Positions 40,386-52,500 of a stretch of DNA of 64,000 nucleotides are shown one piece after another. The number at the start of each line of letters is the position of its first letter. The first letter of the stretch is position 1. Position numbers and translations under genes: made by a program. A model generated the notes under the pieces. It was not told where the DNA came from. It made no database searches and saw nothing but the letters and a program-made list of their open reading frames with translations. The stretch comes from Varroa destructor (Eukaryota; Arthropoda; Arachnida; Mesostigmata; Varroidae), in NCBI RefSeq assembly GCF_002443255.2, contig NW_019211457.1:42245119-42309118 (forward strand), given 5' to 3'.

Positions 40386-41391
40386 CTGCTAAATGCACAA
40401 GACTATTTACGGCATTGGAAACGAAGATGAACTTCGTAACAATTAAGACTCTACAGTCGTAAAATAGACCGATTTCTCTCGGCACCTCGAGAAAATGGCT
40501 GGCTTAATCTCACTAACATCTACGATCATACATTGAAGGCCGGCTTCTCAATCCACGTATTGCCCATGCAGACATTCCTGACAATGACAATGCCAAGGTG
40601 CAGCGTAACCAAGAAATATGCAAGATGTGCGAGTATACAGCTTTACAGATGCCAAACGGAGCTGTCACGGCCAAAACAAAAAAAAAAAAAAAAAAGGCAA
40701 AAACCGACCCGCGCCCCCTACACTGTTACTGGCAAACAAGAGTGAAGAAATGAACGAGGCTCAATTTGTTTATACATTCACTAATATATTTTCTTTGCAT
40801 GCGAAACATATCTATGTTTTTGGATACTTTACCAGAAATTCAGTTTAATTGCTAATTAATTTGAGCAAAGCAAGTAAATAGGAAATTTAAAAAAACGAGA
40901 ACTTAAGATCGTACGACGATATTCGAGGCTGCAAGGTCACGTAATAACTGCCGTGTAAGGTTTATGAATAACTTGAATTAGTTTAACAGAGCTCAATTTA
41001 TGAGGTGCGACGGGTTAAATCAACAACTCAAAAACGCGCAGGGCATGCAAATTATATTTATTACTCGACTTCTGGCTACGATACCCCTGCCGGTAGTTTG
41101 TTAGAAGAACGTGACCGTGTGGTTTTGATGTTTAACGATTCCCGAATCGATTTAAGTCTAGTGGAAGATGCAAAGTTCCCCTTAGTCGGGGGCTCAGTCG
41201 AAGGTATTTAATGTTAACTTTACAGAATATAATCTGTTGCGCCTTACCTCATCATCATCGGAGGTAGTAGTATCCTTGAAGTCAATAAACCGAAGCAGCT
41301 TTTGTGACAAGGTTAACGGTATATCTTCATCATCGCTTGAGAATGGTTTTAACCGCGACTTACCACCCTGCCCAACCGTATTCAGGTTCAT
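40071..41391 (-). CDS. Acidic Ser/Thr-rich protein, two exons, unrecognised
   Basis: Exon 1 is 41391-41248 and exon 2 is 40385-40071; both are exact multiples of three and join in phase 0 to 152 aa. The donor GATGAG|GTAAGG is very strong and the acceptor is CATTTAGCAG. Residues 1-48 hold an acidic patch (SSDDEDIPLTL), a short hydrophobic helix (SQKLLRFIDF) and a second acidic patch (TTTSDDDE). Residues 49-152 are low-complexity: Glu/Asp/Thr-rich, then Ser/Thr/Arg-rich (RASSPSRTSTSSKSTS), ending CDILSRISKLW. The acidic Ser sites look like casein-kinase-2 targets. There is no signal peptide or membrane segment. Probably disordered and nuclear or cytosolic. Exon 2 has no ATG and cannot be seen by a simple start-to-stop search. 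Family unknown. Confidence 0.6.
40678..40695. repeat. A18 homopolymer
   Basis: Eighteen consecutive A on the plus strand, inside the intron of the acidic-protein gene. Read on the gene's strand it is a T tract about 290 bases upstream of the acceptor. It may be a slipped run or the remnant of a retroposed tail. Confidence 0.8.
41248..41391 (-). CDS. Acidic protein gene, exon 1
   Basis: Starts at an ATG in GGACAATGAAC and encodes 48 residues ending TTTSDDDE before GTAAGG. Codons after the donor remain open for 17 residues, but they change character. Confidence 0.6.
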
Positions 41392-42191
41392 TGTCCTCGT
41401 TCCTTACCCCGGAGCACCACAGAAAGATGTAAATTGTGGCGATAACTAAATTATAAGTAGTAATGTACGAACATAAATTGCTTCGTGTTAGCTTAGAGGC
41501 ATTAAACGTTTGCCGGAGTTTAAAAAAACGAGAAAGTTATTTAAAATCCGATCAAGCTAGCTGATATAGTATCCAGGAATCAAATGCTGATTTAATAACT
41601 GCATAACTCACACATATAGTAGCCGTGTATTAATATTGTTCAATTGATGCACCACATAATATTTGTAACGCTTACGATTGTCAGCGACAACTTGGCTTGA
41701 CGCGGTAAATTCGCCCTCGCTTAGCGCAGGTTCGTTGTTATAAATATAAATATCCATTCTCAACTGTAGCAACTGTGTACATTGTTGAGCAGACCAAAAA
41801 AATAGTTGAGAAGTATTTAAACACCCTGCTTTTGAAAAATCAAATTAGATATTGTGGTACTCTCCACGTAATTCTCCATGACGAAACCCGATGTCAAAAT
41901 CAAATTGTGTATACAGAGAAGGGGTTAATGACAATTACAAACTTACATTGGAACTAAAGCCAAAGATTCTGAGGGAATGGTTTTCCTAAATACAAATTAA
42001 TTAAAAACATTTAGCACAGGTTTGCTCGCATGGCTAATGCGGACCGAATAGTTAGCTAGTCTTGAGGGCCTTTTTTTAACATGATTTGCAATAAAACACA
42101 AGTTAAATAACCGGAGGCATATTATATGCCTCAGTTTGTATTAAAAATTATATATATAAATCACTTTTGCACATTCGTCTAATCAGTTACG

Positions 42192-42233
42192 ATGGAGGAC
42201 TTCGATTGGCGCAGCTCTATGATTGTAACTCAG
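42192..42233 (+). CDS. Microprotein candidate, exon 1
   Basis: Fourteen codons from ATGG to the donor CAG|GTGCGC. Short, so on its own it is weak; support comes from the phase match with exon 2. Confidence 0.4.
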
Positions 42234-43350
42234 GTGCGCCTGTATCCAAGCAAAAGGCAGACGGTATTAGAAACGTACCTTGAAAATACTCATATCCGGT
42301 TGGATCTCACTATTTTATATGTTTCGATTAACCTACAATAAATAGTATCCGCTATCGTTCACGGAAAAAATATAAACCGCAGTTTTGATAGTACAACATA
42401 TGTAACATTTTTAAGTGGTGACAAAGTTCTCGCAATACGAATGTATGTGTAGCATAGTCAAAAATAAAGTTTACTTCTGAATTCCTGCGTATTGTTGAAC
42501 ATCCGTTTTTTTGTCACCCTTTACGAAGCTAATTAGCTATGGTCATCTTTGCACTCAAATATCTACATCTGCAAGAAGGCAAAACAACTGTTCTCAGTAT
42601 TGCGCATATGTACCTAAGTTCGCAGCAAGATTTACGAAGCTGATGAAGATTGAGTCTTTGTGCACTTCCACAGAAGAAGCAAACCTTCAGAAAAAACGAA
42701 ACGAGAAAAAGAAATTTGGCTAGATACCTAAGATATCTGATGCCGGAATACAAACAAGAAATCTCAACTTGCAGTGTTGTTACTTTTGAAAAGGAAAAGT
42801 TAACATGCATTGATGTGGCGCATTGCTAATGATGTTTCTTGTATAGACGCCGCTAGCTATTAGAGCAACGACGTAGGGCTTGAAGGAAATTTTGAGTGAG
42901 CAGAACGATTTCTGCGTTTGTAGAATGTATAATACTTGTATTATAGTACAAATAAGCGATTCTTGCAGCCGTGAGAATAAGGCTACTATCCAGGGTTGGC
43001 CGTTATTACTGACGTTGTATGATGAATTACAAACATGATGTATTTGTAGGATCTATAGGTAAGTATCCATCTTTTAACAACGGCTGCCCAAAGAAAAAGT
43101 AAATTGTTACGGATACCATTATTATTACTAGTGAGGCAAACCGAATGTAAATAAGGCATTTTTTAATCTATTTCAGCCTAAACTTAACTCATACTTGAAG
43201 TTAAAGTTAACTACCGACGCGCTTGATAGCCAAGACCTGCTTAAGTTGAGCCAACCCATAGATAACCTGATGGTCGCTTGTAAGGTAGGTTTGGAGAAAC
43301 GGGCTGATTTGTCACGAAGTAGCGATGTGGGGAGCCTCAAGATTCTGTGA
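42192..43350 (+). CDS. Candidate 71-aa microprotein, two exons
   Basis: Exon 1 (42192-42233) encodes MEDFDWRSSMIVTQ and ends CAG|GTGCGC. Exon 2 (43177-43350) follows a strong acceptor (TTTTTTAATCTATTTCAG) and is open for 57 codons to TGA; both are phase 0, giving 71 aa. Exon 2 starts PKLNSYLKLKLTTDALDSQD and continues as leucine-rich, charged, helix-favouring sequence (DLLKLSQPIDNLMVACK), ending in a polar tail. It looks like a small helical subunit of a larger complex, but I do not recognise it. An additional small exon in the 943-bp intron cannot be excluded. It is divergent from the acidic 152-aa gene, with about 800 bp between starts. No close polyadenylation signal was found, so the model is tentative. 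Confidence 0.45.
43177..43350 (+). CDS. Microprotein candidate, exon 2
   Basis: Splice-bounded open frame of 57 codons with helix-like composition. An internal TGTAAG|GTAGGT could serve as an alternative donor at about 43293. Confidence 0.5.
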   Translation, partial: PKLNSYLKLKLTTDALDSQDLLKLSQPIDNLMVACKVGLEKRADLSRSSDVGSLKIL

Positions 43351-46300
43351 CTCCAACACGAGTCAATCAACTGGGAGACAACTGGCAGCTTGGTCCTTTC
43401 ATTTGCCCACCTGTGCAGATGGTGGTTTAGCTTATTTTGTAGAATGCGGCTTTTCGCTGTCTTTTTTTCTTAATGCGTGTATCACGTTGTCACACGAGGT
43501 CCAACGCCTTCGACAGCTATTCTGGTTTAACAAGCGGATGATGCATTTTGGGCGTTTTCATGCATTTGCTAAACCCAGCAGCTGTCCTGTGCCAAGCACG
43601 AACCAATATAAAATTAGATTAGCTAGAATTCACCCTTCATTTGTCTCGTGACTTTAGGTAATTATGTTAATGGCTATGAAACAACAACAAAGAGTTCAAT
43701 GCCCAGCTCCGGGACAAGTATAACACGATACTGTTGTACCCTACGTAATTGATATTATGCAATATACACCACGTTCCGCGAGCGGTAAACATCTGGGGTC
43801 AATATTGCCCATAGAAAGCTAGGTTACGCAATAGAGCGCTTACGAGTGAAGCATGCGTGTATTAGCAAATCAAGTAATATATATAATTTGCGTTTATAGC
43901 ATGCTGGCACATCTAAATACGTGTCACACATCATACTCACAAAAAAATCGCATTGATTGTTAATGTTAGCTAGTGCGGCTAGCAAAACTAAAAGTACTAA
44001 GCTTCCAAATATCGGACACAAGACGAGATAAGCCAAGTAGATCTTGTAGGACTCTCTGTGTATATCATGAGGGTTAACGATCGTTATTATGTCCGCTCCG
44101 TGAAAGTAACTTCAGTACAACAAGAATTGCAATACCACTTAGAATCGATTAACTTTGTTTTTCGATATTTAAGAATATTTCTTGCCGGAACCTGTTACGA
44201 TGCTATATGTATTTTGTATGTACGGCTGCACTATAGATAATAAAGGCAACTCTTAACAATAACCTTAGCAAATTCTCTGTAAGGTTTAACAAGACAGTGC
44301 ATGCTTAGTATATAATAGTCTTACTGTAAATTGATTTTTCTCCTATCGACTAAATTTGAATTACTATATCATCAAAGAATATTTTTTTATGTACAACTCT
44401 GTACTACTGTCTGAATGCTATAGAATTTAAATAAGTCATAAGATAGATTTTCAGTACAACGAATGGGGGTATATATTAAAAAAAAAAAAGACTATATTTG
44501 GGAAAAACATGTTTCTGATTTTTCGTAGTGTGTTGAGTAAACTTTTCGTAACTGGACAAGATCATGAAATTAAGATGCTAATGAAATACTGAAAAATTGC
44601 GAGGCAAGTCAGCAAAGATAATGAAGTAGCTTGATCGATTTATGAATGACTCGAATAATGCGACCCTGAATCAACCGAAACAGGTCCATAGGAGAACTAA
44701 TACGAGAAAATGGCAGTAGAACAACACTAATGGCAGCCACAAAGTATTACGTATTGTATCATAAGGCTACATAACGATAGCAACGAGTTTGGAATCAGAA
44801 ATTGGTTAAGGCTGACCTAGAATGAGCTGATTCTTGATCGGAAGGAGTAATTGCATACGCGTACAAGTTATGTGCGAGAAATACATAAACAAGTCAATGA
44901 GCTCTATTGTTTGTAGGTAAAAATGGGTGAACATAGCACATGCGCTAACTCATTGCTTGTAATCGAATAGGTTGAATTTGGATAGCTACCTATACCGCGT
45001 TGTAATGCATATATGGATGCAAAAGACCATGTTATTTCAATTACCGGACAGTGTACAAGCACATCCAATGACTGAATGTACTAATGGTTGAGTTCAGATT
45101 AAGCCAAAGTTTCAGACCAGACTCGTGGACATCGTTGGTATCAAGAGCTTGAACATGGCAAGATTTGAGTCTGCTAATAGGCCTCTCTTTTGGAATTGTA
45201 GCTGCCGAAATTCACGGGTGTACGTCTGGACCCGATCTTTTACAGCTTGCGATGTCTTGCAGGCACCCATCAGGGCCTTTTGATTTGTAGACTATTACTG
45301 TTGCTTAGGATTAGGACTCGATAACAAACCAGCATACCGAGATACTCATCGTAGATTAATAATTGATCGCACTTTATAAAAGGACCCCGCTGAAAGACAG
45401 ACTAATGGTTATAGGAGACAGGCCACCATGAGTTTATAAAATAAAGGAGCACTTATTATAGCTAGAAGTAAGGTCTTTCTTCAATAGGCTTGTTTACTCA
45501 AGATGGTTAGCTCTTACACAGAAGAAAATAAAAAAAAAAAAAATTTGCAGCACCAAGTCAATTCAGGGGGTTACTTCAATCTATAAACCGTAAAGGTGGC
45601 CTAATATAGTCTCTCTGTAAAATATATATATATATATATAACCAGTTTTTTGTTGATTGGTTCATGTCAGGTAAAGCTATCTATAAAAATATTCCAAGTA
45701 AATTGTACCGTCTCCTAAATGAGGAAAATATTTCTTTCAGGTAACCAATCTGTCTTTCGAAAGATCTCTTTTGATGTACTTTATGTCCACTCGCTTTTTT
45801 TAAACATCAAGACGCTCTTTCGGCAAATATTTCACTACTTAAGTAAAACATTAAACAAATGATTTTTCCTTTTTATTTACAGCTGTGTTGTCCTTTCAGA
45901 TCCTTGCAACTTTTGTTTGGATAGATAATGCTACCTAGTATTATGCAGACAGAAGACGTGGGGCATACTGCTTGTGTTCCAATAATCAATCGTTTCCTTA
46001 GTCCGTTAAACACAATGTTAAGCGCAATGTCTGAGAGTACTTTTCTGACATTTAGAAGTTCCGGAGTCATCTTGCTCCAAGGTAAACTCAATTCTACAAG
46101 CTCTCCTTTGCGCATTATTTTTATTCACCTTGTTTCTCATATTAAGGAGAACGTTAAGGATTTAGCCCGGCGAAAACAAAAGTCCGTTGCTTCCGTCTTG
46201 TCCTAAGGTATCTAAGCACGTACTGAAAGTGTACGCATTCTGGCAATGCTCTACAGCAGTCCATACACACCTAGCATTGTTCAAGTCCAAAACAAAGCCA

Positions 46301-47400
46301 AAGTTTTATCTTTGTATAAATAATAGAGTTACCATGTTTCCAGTTTTTCCCTCCACCCAGACGGACATCCATCATGCTTGCACGCGATACGAGTAGTGCC
46401 ACTGCTACTAGAGCTTTTCGGCACAATGAAGAACTGTCGGCCAGCCATCCTCAAGCAAGGGAGATTGTAAATCTGTATTGAAAGGAAGAGATTTTGAGCA
46501 GGCCATAGCCTTCATGGCCGCTAGTTTCCATTATGTATGAATGCATACAAATGAACGAGTCGTGACGAAGGCAGGTTAGGCGAGCATGGTAGACACTCTC
46601 CCAGCCTGCCCTCATAGCCTCTCCAAAACGTCATGAGTATGTGTCTGTATGTATTCGTATGTGTATGTGTGTTCCTAAGAGAGAGAGCAGTTGAAAAAAT
46701 ATGCTCCGCGCCTGGTATCCGTGGCCTTGTCGAGCTAGCACGCAGGCACGTACATACATCCAGATCTCCTACTGCTTCTTTCTACCGTTGTTGGCAAGGA
46801 GAGAACTCTGGAGAAAGAAAGGGTAACTGCGGAGAAGGGTAACTGGTTTCTCTGTGGCAAGACCAACTATCCGGCCTTCCGCAAAGACTCCTCGAGCAAG
46901 CATAAACCGAACATAGGAATTAGCAGAATCGGTCGACGATTGTACGGAGCAAGGCGCTTCAGTTGTCAATATTTGCAACACAAAGTCAGAAGAGTGACAG
47001 CGCAGGCAGCAGCCTCTAGTGCGGCTACTGCCTTTTGACTGACAGTCTGGCAGGTCTACCCAGAGGCCCAGTAAAACGAACAACCAAATTCGTTGTAGAT
47101 CGTTGCTCGTTCCACCCTCTCCCGTTGTTGATACGGTTCCAGCGACCCTTGCCGCTGTGAGCGCGGGACGGCATCGCCGTGTGCCGTTGTTCCGAAGCTC
47201 TCCGTCGGTCGTAAGAACAAGCGCGTTGGCCAGCCAACTAACAGCAACCAGCAAGTGCGGAGCAGCGGCGCAGTAGGCGCGATACTAATAGGCCACAGGG
47301 GCAGACTGTACACCTGCTTCGGCCTACGGCTTCTAGAACCGAAACGTGCGCAACTTCTACCTCTTGTTCCATAGGCACCATCCTTTCTATCACACGGACA
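43351..47400. other. Gene-free stretch
   Basis: No supported gene. An 80-codon minus-strand frame (46115-45873) ends in a TAA that overlaps an AATAAA, but has no family resemblance. Homopolymers and a TA microsatellite are present at 44.5 and 45.5-45.6 kb. From about 46.7 kb the base composition becomes more GC-rich toward the promoter region on the right. Confidence 0.5.
45622..45641. repeat. (TA)10 microsatellite
   Basis: Ten TA units in intergenic DNA, preceded by a short A run. Confidence 0.85.
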
Positions 47401-48193
47401 TTAAATTAATAAGAAAAATTGCCCGCTAAGCGTTTGTATGTCAACGAGTATTAATAATCAGGCAGCACCAACAACACGAACAGAGTGGCCGATCGTGTAA
47501 CAATTAGTATGTCGCTATTTTCTCCCAGTCAGAGCTGGCTCGTTCTTCCTTTTTTTGCTGCGTTCAGGCATTGTGGATCATCAGCAATAAAAGCAGTAGG
47601 AGTTTCGGGCAGTTCCTGCACGTGATTCCGTGATCTCGTTTGGTGAAAGCGCTAGGCGGCAGTATTGTCGGTGAGTCCGACATTGCATAGCTGTGTCGCC
47701 AGCTGCCAGTAGCCAGTGCGTCAGAAGTGTTGTTGCGTGTTTTGCGTGCCATCGTCTTTCTTTACTATGTGTGTCTGTCGGTCGGCGAGCAGCAGCCCGA
47801 TAAGCCCATTTTGTGTGCCTTCCCTTTTCGCTGGCAGCTGTGTTTAACAGAAGTAGTCATATCATATGTCTCTATTTATCGCTCCGTAGAGTCTGTGATC
47901 GTTAACATTTGCCAACAACCGCACCAACAACAAACACACATAATCGCCCCGTCAGTCCTCCGATCAGAGCATCGATTAAACACTGATTGTAGACGGTTGG
48001 AAATATATTGCTGTGTTTTCTGCTCCTCTAAGCTAAATTATTTTTGTCGGATATTTCTACACGTGGGTTGATAGCCAGTAAGTGCAAGTACATTTGTCGA
48101 AGTGACTCAGGAGTTGTTCGTGATTTCTGATTGATAAAGGTGCGGGAACGACACACATTCAAACCAAAAAATTCTGATTTGGTATCATCCACG
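47401..48193 (+). promoter_or_regulatory. Probable promoter and 5' UTR of the PP1-like gene
   Basis: GC-richer than the flanks, with many short open frames on both strands and no protein family. It leads straight into the ATG at 48194. Such CG- and TG-rich leader sequence is typical of 5' UTRs of broadly expressed animal genes. No TATA box is obvious near a plausible start site. The call rests mainly on the coding exon that follows. Confidence 0.35.
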
Positions 48194-48349
48194 ATGGCCT
48201 GCGCATCACCAAGACGCTCTCCGGCGACACCGCGCCGGCGTCTAAAAGGACCGCCTGCACCGCCGCCTGTTGAAACTCTTCCTCAACTAGCAAACATCGA
48301 CTCGATCATCGACAAACTGTTATTCGCAAGGAAAACGCCCGGAAAGATG
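48194..48349 (+). CDS. First coding exon of a PP1-like protein phosphatase catalytic subunit (partial)
   Basis: Fifty-two codons from ATG to a strong donor, AAGATG|GTGAGT, phase 0. The last third, LANIDSIIDKLLFARKTPGK, resembles the first helix of PP1 catalytic subunits (N-(I/V)-D-S-(L/I)-I-x-x-L-L, then a Pro-Gly-Lys). The usual R-G-x-R before P-G-K is replaced and one residue is missing, so it is a divergent member or not PP1. Residues 1-32 are an Arg/Pro-rich extension (SPRRSPATPRRRLKGPPAPP) that ordinary PP1 subunits lack. PP1 dephosphorylates Ser/Thr in many processes; specificity comes from regulatory subunits. Later exons with the GDIHGQ, GDYVDRG and RGNHE motifs were not found up to 64000, so the gene probably continues outside the window. 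Confidence 0.5.
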
Positions 48350-48690
48350 GTGAGTTGTTTAGTAAACGATAATTTACTTAGCTGTAAGATGGATACGTCT
48401 CTACAAAGCCTAAACAGTGAGCGCAAATTGGTAGCAATGTATATACGCATAGAACAAAGATCCGAGAGGATGCAGTACTTGAACACCGGCTACCATAGCT
48501 AGGTATGAGAAGGAAACGCCAAAAGGATATGGTCAACAATTGTCTGCTTCGCTAAGACGGGACTGAGACCGAATTTGACAAGGAATGATATGCGTGCGTA
48601 TCTGATGACATTTTTGCCGCTGATTAGAGGCCCGTGCGTGAACCTCCGGCTTGTCTCTCTGAAATCAGAGAAAAATTGCTTTGGATTTTG

Positions 48691-48735
48691 TGTATCGTAT
48701 CCAAACTTCTACTATATAAGTTTGGATACGATACA
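48691..48735. repeat. Perfect 18-bp hairpin
   Basis: TGTATCGTATCCAAACTT is followed, after a 9-base loop, by its exact reverse complement. It lies about 340 bp into the putative first intron of the PP1-like gene. The stem is shorter than a typical pre-microRNA and has no mismatches, so a recent inverted duplication is as likely as a functional RNA. Confidence 0.9.
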
Positions 48736-48881
48736 TGACATTGCCGCCGTTGTATCTGATTTTAACCAGAGATATGGCGATTACCTTGGCCAAAATAATG
48801 TCAATATGCTGGCGAACCTATAGTTCCTACTGGTAATCACCCAGAGATGTCCCGCTCTGTTCGAGTTGCACTTTTGTATTG

Positions 48882-49538
48882 TCAGCTATTCAGATATATC
48901 CGCGTATATTCCCGCCACGGTGCGAGATACATGAGATGCCCTGGTTTTGTCGTCCGATGATAGATTTTGTATGAAGATTTGGCGAAAGTATATCTGTTAC
49001 GCTCCAGCGAAGACAGAATTCCATTATTTCGTAGGCTACCGTATGAGTACAGTGGTCTAACCGTGGATCGCCAGCAGCGCAGCTTTAGAACGCCAAGAGT
49101 AATTATGGCAGAACACAGGTTAGACAAACCTTTTAAAAAGACCGAACCAAATGAAGATCGTTTTACACGAGACATAAGCCTAAGATAGTTGTTCATGAAT
49201 AAAAGTGGATGTTTTGAGAGTGGTCACTACTGGGCGAGCACAGTTGGTAGTAGGCAGTGTTTCGACATAGTGCAGTAGGCTGCAAAAAAATACAATCCTA
49301 GGCGGGAAATCCGCGCGTTGCTCTTCGGCGTGCGCCTTTCAGATTGTGGGCTGAGCCCTATGAGCAGTCGGCTAGCGGTTGTGGCTTTTTGACAAAAGTC
49401 AGAGAACTCCCATTTGTTCTTTCGCCCCACTGCTCTGCGGGACTTCGTGAGTCGATTACCTAGTAGGTTCCCAATGAGACTGATTTGGGATACTAAGTCC
49501 TCCCTCCCAAAGTCATCCAAGTATACTTCGACCCCCTC
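48882..49538 (-). mobile_element. Fossil of a non-LTR retrotransposon reverse transcriptase
   Basis: On the minus strand the frame 49538-49227 begins with EVYLDDFGRED, carrying the Y-x-D-D catalytic motif of reverse transcriptases (codons at 49523-49512). It is followed at the expected distance by GRKNKWEFS and a K-A-T-T-x(5)-L-x-G-like stretch, as in Jockey/R1-type elements, where W-x-x-x-N-x-L-x-F-x-x-x-K-T is usual. A second open stretch, 49196-48882, contains FLKGLSNLCS and a tyrosine-rich segment that could be the decayed thumb. A stop codon lies just upstream of the YLDD segment, and the part holding G-x-P-Q-G is gone, so it is a dead relic inside the putative intron of the PP1-like gene. 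Confidence 0.45.
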
Positions 49539-52500
49539 CCCCGCTTTGTTTCACAGAAGGACATGGAATGCAAAAAGCTGCTTCTGTTTTCTACTGTTTC
49601 TCCAGTTGGTTTCCGGTTACTCCATTGCTTCGTAACCAGTGCCGATGGGTGTGTTACTTATGTGGCTGTCTTCATTGGAGATAGTGACAGACTGTTCGAG
49701 GATATCCAGACTATGTTTTTGGAGTTGCGATAATTTAAGGCCGTTACAAAACATTACGGTGGTTGTCATCTGCGCTTTCCTCTATTAGGTTGCTGGCTAC
49801 CAGGGCGTCAGGTGACGTGTCCTTAACAGTATCATTTTTGATATAGCAGAAGCACGATAGAAGGATAAACAAGCGCATAGGCGGACATCATGGAGCCCGC
49901 CAAAAGCCTCTTCTGGAAAAAAGAGTGGAGTATTAAGAAGAGCGCAGCTACAGATGGGTGATAGATGAAACCCTAGAAAGGAAAATGGGCCATGAAGCTG
50001 GCTACCTTAGAAAACTTGAAAAAAATTTAGGAAACCGCAGAGTTGTCGTAAAAGAGTAACAAAGAGAGAAATAAGAAAAAAGATAGGTAGAGAGAAGCAA
50101 GCCTAGAGGAAATGAGAAAATAAAAAGACGATACAAGAGGTTTGTGGTTTACTTCTCTTCGCAGGTCGTTCATTTTTTCTTCTCCGTTTTCAGTGCGGTG
50201 TTAATTTTTTTGGACCCATCTTATCCAGGAAAGGAACGAACTTTATGTCGCACGTTGTCCCTGTGGCGTTCTTTCCCAGTCTGTTCTCAAAGCCACTCTT
50301 TTTCAATGGCAATGCGAACTTTGAAACCAAGTTTGCCTGCTTCGCTATGACTGTTTGCGACGATTGTAGTCATGTGGCAATCTGGTTGATCATCCAGCTA
50401 CACTCAGATATGCTTCTAGAATTTAGAAAGAGTCACGGATGTCCCCTACCATAAGTGTCGGTAACACAAACTCATCGAAATAGGGTCCAACGTGGACTTG
50501 TCATCCGGCTCCTCTAACGTAAGAAGTGCGATTGTTTGACTAAATCGACTGATCATCGGACAAGACGTTCCCTGGATTCTGTTGACTGACTTTCTTTCTG
50601 CTTGTTCAGTCGAGGGTGGCCAGATTTTTTCTAGAAGGTGTCATAAATGGACTATTATTTCTTCGTCCATAACGCCAGATCTCTCAAGCACAGTCTGCCT
50701 CTCTTGATTCTCTATGACGTACGGCTGCAATCCAGTTAGTATTGATAACACAGACAATCTTGTGTACAACGATTTTACGTGTTTCCCTTTATTTTTTTTA
50801 TCATTTTCTTCTTTCGCTTACGTTTCCTCGTCTGTGTTCAGCAGCTCGCTAACAGAAAACCTGTGAACTAGAGAGGCCAAGAATTGGATAAGTTATATAA
50901 ATGGAGCAACAGGATCCGAGTAGGGGCAGAACGCTGACGACAGGTTGGACAAGATTGTGTTCAAATCAGGTATAGGTCCGATGATGAGTAGTAAATGGTT
51001 TAAGGAAAAACAGCAGCGGCAAAAAATGCAGCCAACTGAGCTATAAATACTATATTTGGAGTTAAGTAAAAATAAAAATAAAATTTAAATTTAAAAAAAT
51101 AAATAAAATCCTTGGAAGCTTGTTCACGCCTTAAGTTGAAGAGAACGGGTTGAATTAAGAGCCGCGGTAAGTGTGTGTTTTATCCCTGAGTTTTCCATTC
51201 AGAAGCTACAAAAAAAAGCTTTGGCAGATCACAGATATGTGACATCCGTGCACCTGATACTTAGAAAAATGGGAAAATTAGAAACTTTTTAGTATCGTTG
51301 ACAAGCTATTTTCTAATGGGAATTTTGCTGAAAAGTATGGTCTTATCGTTATCATTATTTAGGAGGCAGCTTTAGCCTTTTGGCGCGTCGATCTGGACTA
51401 AGTAAAGAAAGATAAATTTGTGTAGATGCGTTCTAACAAAATAGGGCGACTTGGCCAATACATCAGTTCAACGATGCAGCTTTTAATAGGTAACTTTTTA
51501 TAGGACGTTTTCATAATATTTTTGTTTCTCTATTTAGTCTCAACTATTCTGCACAAATTATGCTTCTTGTATACGATCTCGTATAAGTTGAACCTGTATC
51601 ACTTAATATGGGGCCCTCTGTAATAATAATAATATATCTTCTGTATATCTCTGTGATAATTTTAATATATCTTCTGTAACTGGATCAACAGTTTCCGCTC
51701 TCAGATATGCGAATGATATGCCAATTAAATAGTATGCTCGCCTATTAGTACCGTATGTTACGAGCATTTGATAGAAGGTCGATAGTAATCTTAGCATATC
51801 TTATATACGTTTTCGTTGTCGTGTCAGATACCATTTTTAAACTAAAACATCAAACGACAAACTCATAACGGATTTTTTTCACCTGTTTAGGTAACAATTA
51901 AATATTTTAATGATCATTTTTAAGCACTGGGTTGTAGGACGTTCCACTTGACTTTATCTATAATGTCACGAACGCCGAATCAACTAGAGAATTGCTCGGT
52001 TGTCTTAGTGTCTTTAATGGTTGCGCTCACTACTTCGCAGTCTTTCATCTTTGCCCCTACTGTACACTTTCTAGCCCCCTTTTCGCGCTTTTCTCTCCCT
52101 CCGTCTAGCTCAATAGTTGTTAAGAAATATTGATGATCTCTTGACTTGTCAGGCAGACTTCGAGGCCCATGATCAGGTCGGCCGTCGATGACTACCACCA
52201 GATCAATGTAGTTTGGTGTTTCTCTAAATCTCAAACAAATGTCCCTCTTCAAAGCTTAGCGACCTTGATTATTCTGCTGCACCCGGTGACGAGACTGCTT
52301 ACCCTATATGATTCTACCGCGAAACTCTTACACTAGGACCGCCATTTGGGCTGCTGTTCGAAAGAGCTTTACTTGACATATTGCATATACATATTGCTGA
52401 TTCCGTTGAAATTTATAGAATGTGGTAAATAATGAAAAAGGGCAAGCGAGGTATAAAAGTAAACTAAACTGTTCGGCCGTAGCGCTGGAAAAAGAATAGC